Assembly: GCA_018296165.2 (NCBI GenBank)
Contig: JACKQL020000017.1
Location: 310,001-374,000 of the forward strand
Direction: 5' to 3'
From: Termitomyces sp. T153
Taxonomy: Eukaryota; Basidiomycota; Agaricomycetes; Agaricales; Lyophyllaceae
DNA: 64,000 nt
Under the pieces are notes generated by a model that was given only the letters and a program-made list of their open reading frames with translations, ran no database searches and was not told the DNA's origin. The translations under genes and the position numbers were made by a program. Positions 1 to 10,811 of the stretch are shown here, in pieces. Within the stretch, counting starts at the first letter, position 1. The number at the start of each line of letters is the position of its first letter.

Positions 1-1894
1 CTCTGGGCTTCCCAAACTTTCTGCAATGTTGTCTTCCACTTATTTTCTAGCAACATCCAGGTCTCTGTCCATATTGTCCCAGTCATCCTCCTCTGGGGAC
101 TCCAAGAGGTGTTGGGATTGTCACTGGATCAAGGTGATGTATCATAGTCATGAGTATGATTCCATCTCATGCATTCTGGAATACTGACTGGGTCCTGATA
201 GAGCTATCTGTGGCCATGGCAGGCCTCTTGGAGCTTTTGCCAGGTGGGGATATAGCACAGTCAGTGGAGGTGGTCCCCCCCTTGCATTCCAGGCCTGGGC
301 TTAGTCTGGGAGTGGTCTGACCTGTTCTCACAGGTTCAAGAGTGGCTCAGGCAGAGGTGATGCTAGAGCAGTTTGTAGAGGCTGTGGGGTGGGCAAAGGG
401 TCCTCCAACTCTTGAATGGTGCTAGGTGGCAGCCCTGGTGAGTGACTATGCAATTTTACCTTTTTTCTGGCTAATCTATTTCCATAGTATTTGTCCTGTA
501 TTTGATGTGGGGAGCAGTGTGACTTTGAAGAGCCATGCCAGAGCTATAGCAGAATACATCAGTGTGTCTTCTGTGTTACTCGTGGCATGAAAGGTGCACT
601 ATAACATCAAGTTGGCATGCTGCCTGCATCACTGCAAAGCAAAGTTGGGACTGAATATGGGTTGCAGCACAGTTAGAAGAGGGGTGGCAGGGCAAGGTAT
701 CAGGGAGAGTTGAGGGGGCTGAAGGTGGGAGTAATATAGGGCATCTGCTGATGAAGGTTGGGCCCCTGTAGGGTGGACAGAGAGAAGGGGCCTCTGCAGC
801 ACATGACAAGGATAAGCAGAAGGCATCCCTCCTGCCAGAGGTGGGACTGAGCAAGTGGGCACAGGGGGAGCAGGTGATGGTGGGCCCCCTAGGCTCTGCA
901 GTATATTCCCCAACCTCTGGGGCTTTAGTGGAGCTGTCTGCAGGGGAGTCATAGTTGGTTGCAGAGGCTTTCCTGTGGTATCAGGTAGAGGGCCTAGAGC
1001 AGTCACTAGCCACCCACAAGGAGGAGGTCCAGAGGATTGGGGAAGATTGAGACATGATGTGGAGGGAGTAGGATGAGGCATGGAGGGACAGGGATGCAGT
1101 GTAGAAGGACCAGAACATGGCCATGAGGATAGCCACAGAGTGGCTGGTCCAACTCCAGAAGGTGCAGGCTTATTTGAGGCAGTCAGAGGCATGAGCAGGA
1201 GCAAAGGTGGGGGGGCTTAGGAGGGGGTCAGGCATAGGGGTGCCCAGGATGATGGCAGAGAGGGCATGGAGGCGGGAGGAGTGGCAAGCCAATGAGGTGG
1301 CCTTAGGATGGCAGGAGGTGCTTTGTGAGTCCTTTTCTTTTCATCCCTTGTTCTTCTTCTCACTAGGCTGACCCTGCTTTGGCAAACTAGGCCAAGAAGC
1401 ACCACATCCTCCTTAACAGAGCATTGGCAGCACTGGGATCCATTCACAATGAGTTGGTGAGGATGCCTGGGGACCTTTCCCTGAGCTGGGGCAGAGGGTT
1501 ACACAGATGAGGCGTCTGCTAACAGAGCATCAGCAGAGGGTGACAGTGGACCCTGGAGCATGGTGGGAGGTGGCAATGGATGTGGGGGAAACCCTCCCAG
1601 AGCATCTGGACATTCTGGCAATGGTGGTGGCACAGCTAGAGGTGGATATGGTGGAGAGAATTGCAGAGGTAGAGTTGGAGGGGGAGGGGGAGTAGGGGAT
1701 TTTCTTAGACTCATCTTCTTGTGTTCTTGGCCTGCTTGTACCTCTGTAATATTATGTATTTTTGTATATACAGCCTTTTTTGGACCTTCAGCCTGGATGA
1801 GTGACTCTTTTTAGTGTCAAGTGAGGGGAAGTGAATAAAACACATAAGGAGTTACTTGTGAGAGTTGAATCCCTGATGAGTCCAGAGGTGGGGG
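1..1894. other. Unassigned CpG-poor sequence at the left edge
   Basis: This segment lies beyond the pol end and shares the low CpG content of the element. On the minus strand it gives proline-rich open stretches and a possible TATA-like GTATATAC near 1770, but I recognise no domain, and no copy of the LTR. It may be the element's own 3' region, or a second, older repeat next to it. Confidence 0.5.
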
Positions 1895-4520
1895 TGATGC
1901 CCATTAATGCCATCTGTGTTTGCTAGTCCTAGGGGTCCTGGGGCTTGGTGGAGTGTTATCAATGGAAGTCTCAGAGTTCATTGGGGGCTCTATTGAGGTT
2001 TTTTCAGGGTTCCCAAGTGTCATCCTCAGGTCTATAGCCCTTCCAGCAGACCAAGTATTAGAGTTGGCCATAGACTATGTGGGAGTCAAGAATTTGGTCA
2101 ACCTTGTAGTGATACATGTCCTCAACTTTGATGGGGAGCAATCGGCTAGAGTGTTGGCCAGGAAATGTGTCTGAAGCATGTTTTTTGAGGAGTTGGATGT
2201 GGAATATGGAGTGGAGGCCTTTCAAGCCTGGAGGTAGATTGAGCTTGTAGATGTGTGTGGAGACCTTCTGGAGGACTTTGAAAGGGCTGAAATATTTGTG
2301 GTCAAGCTTGACAAAGGGCCTCCAGATCTTGAGATTTTGTCAATTGAGCCAGACCAAGTGGCCAGGGGACCAGTTGGGGGTTGGGTTGCATTGAGCATTG
2401 GCATGCTTGAAGTAGGCTTGATTGGTGGTGTCAATCTTGTCCTGAAGGAACTGGTAAAGGGATCGGAGGTCTTTGGCAACTTTGTGGGTGATGTGAGAAG
2501 GGATATCCTTGAGGGATAGCATGAGTCAGGGGTTGTAGCCCTTGTTGGCATAGAAGGGGAAAACTCTGGTAGCAGAGTGAGGCATATTGTTGTAGGTAAA
2601 CTTAGCAAGGGGAAGTTCTACATGCCAGTCATTCTATAAATAGTTAACATAGAGGCAGAGATATTGTTCCAACATCTGGTTTACTTGTTCTGTTTGTCCA
2701 TTAGTCTCTGGGTGATAGGCAGTGGAGAGATTATTTTTGATTTCAAGCGCCTTGCATAGTGATTGCCAAAAATGAGATATGAATTGAAGTCCACAGTTGG
2801 AGACAATGTCATCCAGGAGTTTGTGCTTGGAGAATATATGTTCAAGGAATAGTTTGGTGAACTCCAGAGCATTGTCAGTAGTGTGGCAGGGGATGAAGAG
2901 GGCTTGTTTAGTGAGGCAGCAGATGACAATGAGGATTGCATCAAAACCTTTGGAGTTGAGGAGTTTGACAATATGATCTATTGATATTGAGGACTAAGAG
3001 CATCAGCCAATGGGGAGGGGCTTCAGTAATCTGTGGGGACAGTGGCAGGGTATCTTGGCCCAAAGACAGGGTTCACAGGCCCTTATGTATTGTGTGATAT
3101 CTTTCTTTATTCCTAGCCAAAAGTAAGTCCAGAAGATGAGTTGAAGGGTCTTATGAATTCCTGGGTGTCCCTAGAGTTTGTGGTTGTAGTGTTGCTGGAG
3201 TATGTCAAGGCGAATGGACTTGTAGTCCAGAGCATAAATTCATCCACTCTGGAGCAGGAGGCAGTGGTCTGGAGACAGCATGAAGGGGTTTTGGGTGTTT
3301 GACTCATTAATGAAATTGTTGGAGGGGTTGTGCTGGGTGAAGAAAGAGTCTGAGGGTGAGTTTCTGATTTGATGGAGGATCCCTTCTTCATTTAAAATCA
3401 GCATGGCATGTAGATGTTTGGGGGGGGGATTATCACTCAATGGTTGAATGTGTTCTGTTCAGCTTCAAATGATTTTTTTGGATATACATTGGACCTCTGA
3501 GTGAGGGTATTGGGCTTTGTGCCAAGTCAACTGAGGCAATAGTGGATGGTGAAGTCATACTCCAAGAGGGTTTTGGACCATTGAGCTTGGCAGTGGCTGT
3601 GTTGTTTCATGGTCATGAAGTATTGCAGATTGTTGTGGTCAGAGTAGACTTGGATGCAGTGCAGGGATCCCTCAAGGTAGGCCCACTACTGATGGTAGGC
3701 TTTGACAATTGCAAGGAGTTCTTTGGATAGGATCTGTTCCTCCATTTTGCATTCTAGCACAGTGGTTTCTGCATGGAGGTGCTCCTCTGGTAGGGCTGGC
3801 ATGATTTGTAATTGAAAGGTGGGGGTGCCACCTTGTAGGATGCATGCAAAAGGGAAGTCGATGGGGGTGGATGATGGAGCAGTAGCAGTTAGGTCTGGAG
3901 TGGTGGTGCAGTTGGTCAGAGGGGTCAAGTATCACTGGTTGGGGTACTGTGGGCCTTTGTATCAATTCTGAGGTATGTTGGAAGGCAGCTATCATGATTT
4001 GATCAAGGGTGACCAAGGCAAGGTTGCATTTTCTTTGCCTTCTGGGTTGCTGTCAGAGATTGAGGGGCTTTGAGTTGCTCTGGAGGTGTTGGTGCCAGGG
4101 TTGGGAACATCAGAGTCCAAGATAAACTGGAGGCAGAGGGGGATGGCAGCTGCTAGGCTTGCTTTGAGGCTAGGAAATTGCATGATAAGGTTCTTCCAGT
4201 TGATGTTGGGGTTGACATCTTGCAGCCATGGGAGTCTGAGCATGATTGGGGTCAATGGAGGGAGTTGGGTGACAAGGAGCTGGGCCTGAAACTGCAGATC
4301 ATTGTTGAGGGTGAGAGTGTTGTTATGGTATTGAGTGATCCCTGTAGTGGCAGGGCTCCTATCAAAGAGTTGGAGCTCAAGGGATTTGTTGAGGTCATTG
4401 TGTTGGAGGTCAAGTTGACTGCTGACAAAGATATTAGAGGCACTGCTATTAATAAGGGCAGGGAGTACCTTGGGCAAGCCATCAAGTCAGACATTGATGA
4501 CAAATAACTGTGTAGACCTG
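1895..4520 (-). pseudogene. pol: pol pseudogene: protease, RNase H tail, integrase, chromodomain; RT deleted
   Basis: From 4477 downward a retropepsin fold is read (ALINSSASNIFVSSQ), where the catalytic DSG has become NSS. A linker (LPEEHLHAETTV) ends at EQILS and runs straight into KELLAIVKAYHQ of RNase H near 3733, so the whole RT with its YxDD motif and the first RNase H Asp are absent. RNase H goes on with IQVYSDHNNLQYF. The integrase has SIDHIVKLL, DIVSNCG (second catalytic Asp lost) and TAYHPETNGQTEQVNQ. A chromodomain with YLVCWKGYRPEDDTWEP closes the frame. Many stops are TGA or TAG. Confidence 0.85.
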
Positions 4521-5169
4521 GAGTGGAGCTGCAGAGGAGTCCAGGAATGGTTGATTGTGGTCTTGGAGTTCTTAGAAGAGGGTGAGACATCAAAGGGCAC
4601 TAGTCTGGAGTCAGTGGGATTGTCTTAGTTGAGGCAGAGGGTGAGGCTGGGCCAGTCAATATGGGGGTTGGTGGAGCAGAGCCATGAGAAGCCTAAGATG
4701 ATGGGGGCAGAGGAGTGTAGTTTTGTGATGAGTAGCTGGAGTTCTTGTTGTCATCCATTGGTAAAGGTCAGGGTCATTTCCAGGTGGTGTGTAATGTCTC
4801 CAGTGGAGGCAGAGTTACTGTCAAAGAGCTTGAGGGAGATTAGAGTGGGGAGGCATCAGAGAAGGTGGGGAGCAAGTGCTGCTAGGGATTTGTTGATGAA
4901 GTTATCCATGGTGCCACTGTTGACTAGCATGGGGACAGAGTTGTTGGAGAAGGGGAGGGTGGTGCAGAGGAGAAGGGTGGTAGAGAAGTGAAAGGGGAGG
5001 TGTGCTGGGAGGTCATCCAGAGTGAGTACTATTGTGTAAAGAAGTGTGGCTGGGGTGGAGAAGATGTTAGGGTCTGATTCATGGTCTAGTGTATTTTCAA
5101 ACTGCTGACTCATTTTCCATAAACTGGTAGTTGCAGTCTTCTCCATCAATTGTCTAGATGGTGCATCCC

Positions 5170-7966
5170 ATCACCTGTTGTTTAGGACAACTGCAAATAA
5201 AGTGTCCCTGCTCACCATATAGGATGCATGCACCCTCCTTCCATTGTTTCTTCTGAGTTTCCTCCAGTACATCAATCCACAGCCTATCCCAAATCTTGTT
5301 TGTACATAGGGCTTCTTGATCATCAGCAGAGTCCAGAATGTAATCATGGTCATTGGAGTTGGCATCCAGGGGTTCTGGGGCCTCATAGAGGTTAGCAGCA
5401 TTGAGTTGGGCCAGAGGGCACTATCCTGGGAGTTGATTGGCACTGAAAGGCCCTTGGCCTGGAAGGAAATGGAGCACAGGGTTGGCAGGATTGGCAGGAA
5501 TTGAGGGTTGAGTGCCATTGGTTGCTCTGGCCTGCCAGTTGGTGTTGGCAGATGATGTGTTTCACAAGGTCCAGGGTGCCATGTTCTTGCTCCAGTCCTC
5601 CCAGTAGCATTGGTCAACCTGGGTAACAAGTGCCTTGTATTCATCATAGGTGGTTTGCTTGGGTGCAAGGTGGAGAGTGTCCTTGATTCATTGAGGCAGG
5701 GCGCAATGAAGAGTGAAGTGGAGGGCATTGTAATTCTACCCAGTTTCATAGGATTTCCATTTAAATTGTATGATGAAGGTTGTGAAGCATTTGTTGTTGT
5801 GCATTTGGAGGTTGAAGAGATTCTCCTCCACCTCCACTACCATGTCAAAGATGCTAAACTTACTAGAAAATTCCCAGGTAAAAGCAAGCCAGTTGGAAAG
5901 TATGGAGTTGCTCAGATCAAATTAGAGTAGCACCATGTAGTGGTCAAAGGCAATACTCTGCAAATAGGACACAGTGAAGGCTACTTGTGAGCTCTCAAGC
6001 TGGAAAGTGATGGGCTTAGCTTGGAACATAGTTAGACACTAGGTCAGGAAGACATGCCACTTCCAGGAGTTGTGGCCAGTAAAGAGTTTGGGCTTCTGAA
6101 TGTTGAGTTTTCCTTTCTGAGCCAGTGCATCATGAGTGTCATGGTCAAAGGCAATACCCTGCAAATAGGATGTGGCAAAGGCTACTTGTAAGCTTTCAAG
6201 CTGGAAGGTGATGGGCTTAGCTTGGAACATAGTTAGACACTGGGTCAGGAAGATGCACCACTTCCAGGGGTCATGGCCAGTGAAAGGTTCAGGCTTCTGA
6301 ATGTTGAGTTTTCCTTTCCAAGCCAGTGCATCATGAGTGTCATGGTCAAAGGCAATACCCTGCAAATAGGATGTGGCAAAGGCTACTTGTGAGCTTTCAA
6401 GCTGGAAGGTGATGGGCTTAGCTTGGAACATAGTTAGACACTGGGTCAGGAAGATGCACCACTTCCAGGGGTCATGGCCAGTGAAAGGTTTGGGCTTCTG
6501 AATGTTGAGTTTTCCTTTCTGAGCCAGTGCATTGCAAGTGTCATCTTGTGTATTTTGAGTTCAGAGTGGAGGTTCAGCATTGTAGCAGTAGTAGTAGTTG
6601 TTTCCATTTCTGTGCTGGGAAGGGAAATTGTCCATAGCTGGGCCCCATCCTCCAGGTGGTCTGCCATTGGGGGGTCTGCCACCAGGAGTTTGACCCATGT
6701 TGCCTGGAGGAGGCTCCAGGGCCCATCGAGGGGGGGGGGGTCCTCCAGGGGTGGGGGGTCCAAAGCAGTTAGTGTTGGCAGGAGGGTTGGACACCGGGAT
6801 GGGTGGAGGGCAAGGGGAATTAGTGGGAAAGAGTGGTTGTGATACTCCAGGGCCCATAGGCTGCCTTGAGGGTGTCAGGAGGTTTTGGCAGGGCAGAGGG
6901 ACATTGGTACAGGGGGCATAGAGATTGAAGTGGGGAGGTCGGTCCCATAGAGGGTCATTGCATGGGGCAGGCTTGTTGGTGGGGTTGCCAGGCTCATCAA
7001 TGTAGAAAAGAGTCCAGTTGTCATTGTTGATGCATAGGGGTGGCCATTGTGAATGGGGTTTGGGGGCAGCAGGCTGATCCCATGTTTGGAAGGTGCTGGG
7101 AACAGAGAGGGCCTAGGGGCAAGCAGAGAGGGCCAAAGTGTGGGTGGTGGATTGGTTGAACAATCTTTCCACAGGATTGAGGTTCCTCAAGATGCTGGAG
7201 GCCATGTTGAGTTCTTCCTGCTGGTGGGAAATGGGGGGCAGGGCTTTGCTTCATGTTTTGATGGGTTCCTTGTGCTGCACATGGAAGGAATAGGAGGGGT
7301 CCAGAGGGTCTTCAAATGAGTGGGGGTTTGTACTAGTGTGGATTTCTTTGACTAATGTGTGGAGCTCATTCTGCAAATTAGCATTGATACTCAGAGTGCC
7401 TTGCATGGTTTCTGAGAGATTTCCTTGCAGGTAGCATTTGTGGAAGTCAAGAAGTTGATCTGCCCAAACTTCCAGGGTTGCAGGGGTGTTGGGGTAGCCC
7501 AGGTTGATGAGGAGAGTGCAAGTGCATCTTGTGAACTCCACAGGAGAGAGGTGGAGGAAATGGAGAACTTCATCACACTGTTGGGTGTAAGCATCAACCC
7601 TTTGCTGGATGGGGGAAGGGGGAGCTTGAGTGGAAAATGGTAGATGAGGGGGAGAATAATTATCTATGTGCTCCGGAGGGGCTGAGGCTGCAGTGAGGAC
7701 TGGGTGTGCATAGTAGTGGGTGGGGAAAAGGTAGGTGGAGTTGGGGGGTGCTGCAGAGTATCCTCCAGGGTACATGCAGGGGTTGCTGCCATTGGCAGGG
7801 AATGCTGGAGGGCAGCACCAGCCCAGGGGAATTCCCTGACTGATGGAGGGGGTGTAAAATGCCTGGTTGGGGTCAGGAGTCCAGTAGCAGGGAATGTACT
7901 GATCTGCAGGGGGGCCTGGGTAGAACAGGGCATATGGATTTCTAGGGACTGGTCAACTGTAGACAT
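5170..7966 (-). pseudogene. gag: gag pseudogene of the gypsy element
   Basis: Minus-strand frames give a proline-rich N-terminal part (about 7966-6560) and a capsid-like part containing LNIQKPEPFTG, CLTMFQAKPITFQLES and YLQGIAFDH, typical of gag in agaricomycete gypsy elements. Frames change several times. Stops inside conserved stretches are explained by single C-to-T or G-to-A changes, for example CAA TGA ATC where an Arg CGA is expected, and TAG where a Trp is expected. A 67-codon segment is present three times. Confidence 0.8.
5941..6543 (-). repeat. Three in-frame tandem copies of a 201-bp gag segment
   Basis: The string TGGTCAAAGGCAATA recurs at 5941, 6142 and 6343, a period of exactly 201 bp (67 codons). 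The copies differ at scattered bases. Each unit on the coding strand carries the capsid block from MFQAKPITFQ to the next KLNIQKPE. The joints coincide with the shared octamer AGTGTCAT, so they look like microhomology or unequal crossover junctions. Confidence 0.9.
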
Positions 7967-8031
7967 CAGTTAGGTAGCTGGCAGAGTTGTACACAGGGTT
8001 ATATGCAGACATCAAGAATGGAGTAAGGGGG

Positions 8032-8044
8032 AGTCTTGATATTA
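8032..8044 (-). other. Primer-binding site of self-priming (Tf1-like) type
   Basis: The 13 bases that directly follow the LTR on the minus strand, TAATATCAAGACT, do not resemble a tRNA 3' end. They pair with AGTCTTAATATTA at 8617-8605 in the LTR, at 12 of 13 positions by Watson-Crick pairing plus one A-C that a G-to-A change explains. Tf1/sushi-type fungal elements are known to prime with the 5' end of their own mRNA. Confidence 0.6.
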
Positions 8045-9126
8045 TGTCAGGTTCCACTGACAATAGGGGCTCAGCTACACTGGCAAATCCTTACTAGGTG
8101 GATGCAATGTCCTGCACTTATAACCTAGCATTCTGGAGTTGGTGTGGAGAGGAGAGACTTGTGAGGGGATGCTAAGGGGGGTGGTCTGAGCAAGTCCAGA
8201 GTGGTCCAGGAAAGTCTAAGACCAAGTATATCAATGTTGGGCTAAGGCAGGCATCAGGGACAAGTTTGTAGGCACATGAATAGACTGCAGGGTAAATGGA
8301 GGCTTTGCAAGTGATGGGGGTGGAGCCAGAGTTTAACAGGGGATCAATTAAAACTTGATGGGTTCTGGGGCTGAGCAAAGGGCAAGGTCTGGAGTTGTTG
8401 TAGAATGTTCAGGGTTCATAGCACATGCATGGAGTTTGTACTGATGTTGGAGATGGAATGAACTTAGAGAAACAAAGGAAATATAGACAGTCAAGATGAG
8501 ATGGAGATGAGGCAAGATGAGACAGAGAAGAGAGATAGATTCAAGACTAAAAATAGAAACAGAGACAGAGAGGAACACAAAACACAAGTAACTAACAATG
8601 CAAGTAATATTAAGACTGGAGTACAAGGAGTTACTCTATGACTTATATACTGACTACTGGATAGCTCTGTAGGACAGCAGGCATGGCAGCAAGACTTGAT
8701 GGGGCTGTGCAGGGTCAACAGGTGTTGGGTACAATCAAGAGGCAGGCTGCAGTGATATTCTGATGGGATCAGCTAGGGACATGGGCTGCTCCAGGGTCAT
8801 TGTGATGCTCTGGAGCAGGTTGGGTGAACCAGGGTAGGGGATTGGAGGCATATGGTGGGGTCAGGAGTAGTGGGGAAAGGTTCCAGGGGCTCAGGGGAAG
8901 TGTCAAGGACTGCAGAGAAGGCATCGGAGTTGGCCAGGGGATCATCGGGGTTTGCTGGAGAAGCATTGGAGTTGGCCAGGGGATTGTTGGGGTTTGCCGG
9001 AGAAGTGTCAGAGTTACCCAGAGTGGGCACAGAGGGTGGTTGAGGGTTGGGGGGTTTGGCGGGACATTGGGAAGGGCTCGAGCAGGTTGGGGACAAGGTC
9101 AGGGGTCAGGGGAGCGGGTCGTGACA
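8045..9126 (-). repeat. 5' LTR of the gypsy element, 1082 bp
   Basis: On the minus strand the LTR begins TGTCACGACC at 9126 and ends CCTGACA at 8045, giving the usual TG...CA ends inside a short TGTCA/TGACA inverted repeat. A TATA box, a likely start site and an adjacent primer-binding site fit this extent. A chance open frame of about 99 codons (8797-9096) holds a 42-bp direct repeat. Target duplication cannot be checked because the other end is outside the window. Confidence 0.85.
8605..8649 (-). promoter_or_regulatory. LTR core promoter: TATA box and probable transcript start
   Basis: On the minus strand TATATAA lies at 8649-8643. About 26 bases downstream, at 8617, begins AGTCTTAATATTA, which is complementary to the primer-binding site beside the LTR. 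The TATA spacing and the complementarity both point to 8617 as the 5' end of the genomic RNA. Confidence 0.6.
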
Positions 9127-9210
9127 GCTAGGTTATAAGTGCAGGACATCATGTCTGCCTAGTAAGGACTTGCCCAGTGTAGCTGAGCCCCCATAGTCAG
9201 CGGAACCTGA
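9127..9210 (+). repeat. 84-bp LTR 3'-end fragment in opposite orientation
   Basis: This stretch matches, as reverse complement, the last 85 bp of the LTR at 8045-8129, with shared blocks such as GCTAGGTTATAAGTGCAGGACAT. It abuts the LTR start without spacer. It is best read as the remnant of an older LTR on the plus strand into which the present element inserted. Confidence 0.7.
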
Positions 9211-9699
9211 GAGTCAAAGTGATTTGTCTTTAAGGGACAACTTGTCTTGATTGTTCTCTAGGTAGTAGATTCACATGATTAGTATGGCAAGAACCTCTCA
9301 TTGGTCTTGTGAAAACATAGTTTTAACACAATATAACTGAGTTTGAAATATATAACTATGTACAAGCAAAGGTAACTCATGCAAACAGGCTTACTTCTGA
9401 GCACTTCTACAGTGCATTGTCAGTCCTGAGTGAATGAATCAAAATTCAGAATGGTACCAAGAGAGATTGTATCTTGATGAAACCTTTGTAGTTCTTTGGA
9501 CTTGCTGGAGGAGCAGCTGAAGGCTGCTGCACTTTTTGAATTCTAACTTGGAAAAGTACTCTTATTGACTTGAAAAAAAAAGTCCCTCATCATCTCGACC
9601 ATGGAATTTTGAACCAGAGCATGGCAGGGCACAACATAATCAATCCATTAGACTACAGCAATATCTACCATCCAATGGATATGAGTATTCTTTATCCTT

Positions 9700-9779
9700 T
9701 TTGAATGACTTGATTTGATTTTGAATGACTTGATTTAATTTTGAATGACTTGATTTAATTTTGAATGACTTGATTTAAT
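9700..9779. repeat. 4 x 20-bp tandem minisatellite
   Basis: Four head-to-tail copies of TTTGAATGACTTGATTTAAT; the first copy has one G-for-A difference and the last three are identical. The AT-rich unit lies between the retroelement and the first intact gene. Confidence 0.95.
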
Positions 9780-10742
9780 TTTGGCAGCCATGTCCATGTA
9801 TAATCTCCTTCGGTATTTTTTCGGAAATTGTAGGAGAAAATAAGTATACTTCGTATTCTTATTACCATGATCGCCGCCCGCGCAGTGTCGGCTTGGAATT
9901 CAAACCAAGCATGGGGAAATTGATTGACATACTACCGCGAGGAAATGCCTTATGCACAAAGTGTAGGGCTACGGGCCCGGGGGTTGGGGTTATCTATTAC
10001 TCATCTCTTTCCCGCTACCCACTAAAACCCCGCATCTTGTCAACCCCCTGTCTACCTGACAACCACGACCACGTGTCCTTAACCAGGTCGAAATCTAGTG
10101 CTTTCTTGCCAAACTTAGGATTTGCCATCCTCTTGTCCAGCTCTCTCCTCTCAATCAGGGTTTTTATTCACCTGTTAGCAATCTCCTTGTTGTAGTGAAT
10201 GTCCCTAGTCCCCCTTATTACCCTTTCACACCTTGACAGGGTATGCAGATTCCATGTAAGGTATTCGGTAGAACCTAGAGAGGCTTTATGATGGCTTTCC
10301 TTCCTCGTGTCTGAAGATTCACAGGGGCTTCCAACCAGTTCGTAATGTCAGTAGAGGAACAAGGTAAGTAATAAATGTGCTAATTTTACACGAGTAGCTA
10401 CTCTTCGGCAAGCCCGACATCGCGGATATTCGAAGGGCCAAACAACTAAACAAGGCGGAACTCAAGGGGACCTAACGTTAACAATGGCTGTAACATTATG
10501 AAACGTGCTGTAAGTACATCTTGGCATGGAGCACTTACGTTCTGGGAGAAGTAATGCGCAAGTTTGTGACTACATGTTTTCGGAGTCAAACAATGGTGGG
10601 CCTCTAGCCGCGATTATCCCTCTTTCGGTGTGCGGTCCGTCCGTTACGCACGGAAAACTTCAAATGCAGTTCGTCAATGCTCATGACGATACTGACGGAG
10701 TTGCTCTCATCACGCCCAGCTCCGACCGAATCACACTACACA

Positions 10743-10748
10743 TATATA
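10743..10748 (+). promoter_or_regulatory. TATA box of the secreted-protein gene
   Basis: TATATA in the context CACATATATAGATCC, about 64 bp before the ATG at 10812, a common distance for strongly expressed fungal genes. Confidence 0.5.
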
Positions 10749-10811
10749 GATCCTTACGTTCATAAACGCATCCATAGAAGTTCGGAGTCATCGGCTTCTT
10801 TCTTCTTGACC

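Larger units (their letters stand above)
1895..9126 (-). mobile_element. Degenerate Ty3/gypsy chromodomain LTR retrotransposon (left part only)
   Basis: A minus-strand element with a 5' LTR at 8045-9126, then gag, protease, RNase H tail, integrase and a C-terminal chromodomain near 1975-2170. The order gag-PR-(RT)-RH-IN-CHD defines a chromovirus of the Ty3/gypsy group. Every frame carries stops and shifts, and the reverse transcriptase is missing, so the copy cannot move by itself. No 3' LTR is seen before the left edge. CpG is very rare throughout, in contrast with the DNA right of about 9.87 kb. Identity is from recognisable protein segments; the exact 3' end is not determined. Confidence 0.9.
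9211..10811. other. Intergenic region, no gene seen
   Basis: It contains a 4 x 20-bp tandem repeat (9700-9779) and the change from CpG-poor to ordinary CpG content around 9.87 kb. Short open frames here (for example around 9893 and 10526) show no recognisable domain. The right end holds the TATA box of the next gene. Confidence 0.6.

Noticed and set aside
629..1204. 191-codon minus-strand proline-rich protein
   Set aside because: Biased composition in CpG-depleted repeat DNA keeps frames open; no domain is recognisable.
8045..9210. DNA transposon with 85-bp terminal inverted repeats
   Set aside because: The left arm is the 3' end of an LTR that has TG...CA ends, a TATA box and an adjacent primer-binding site; no transposase is present, so two opposed LTR ends explain it better.
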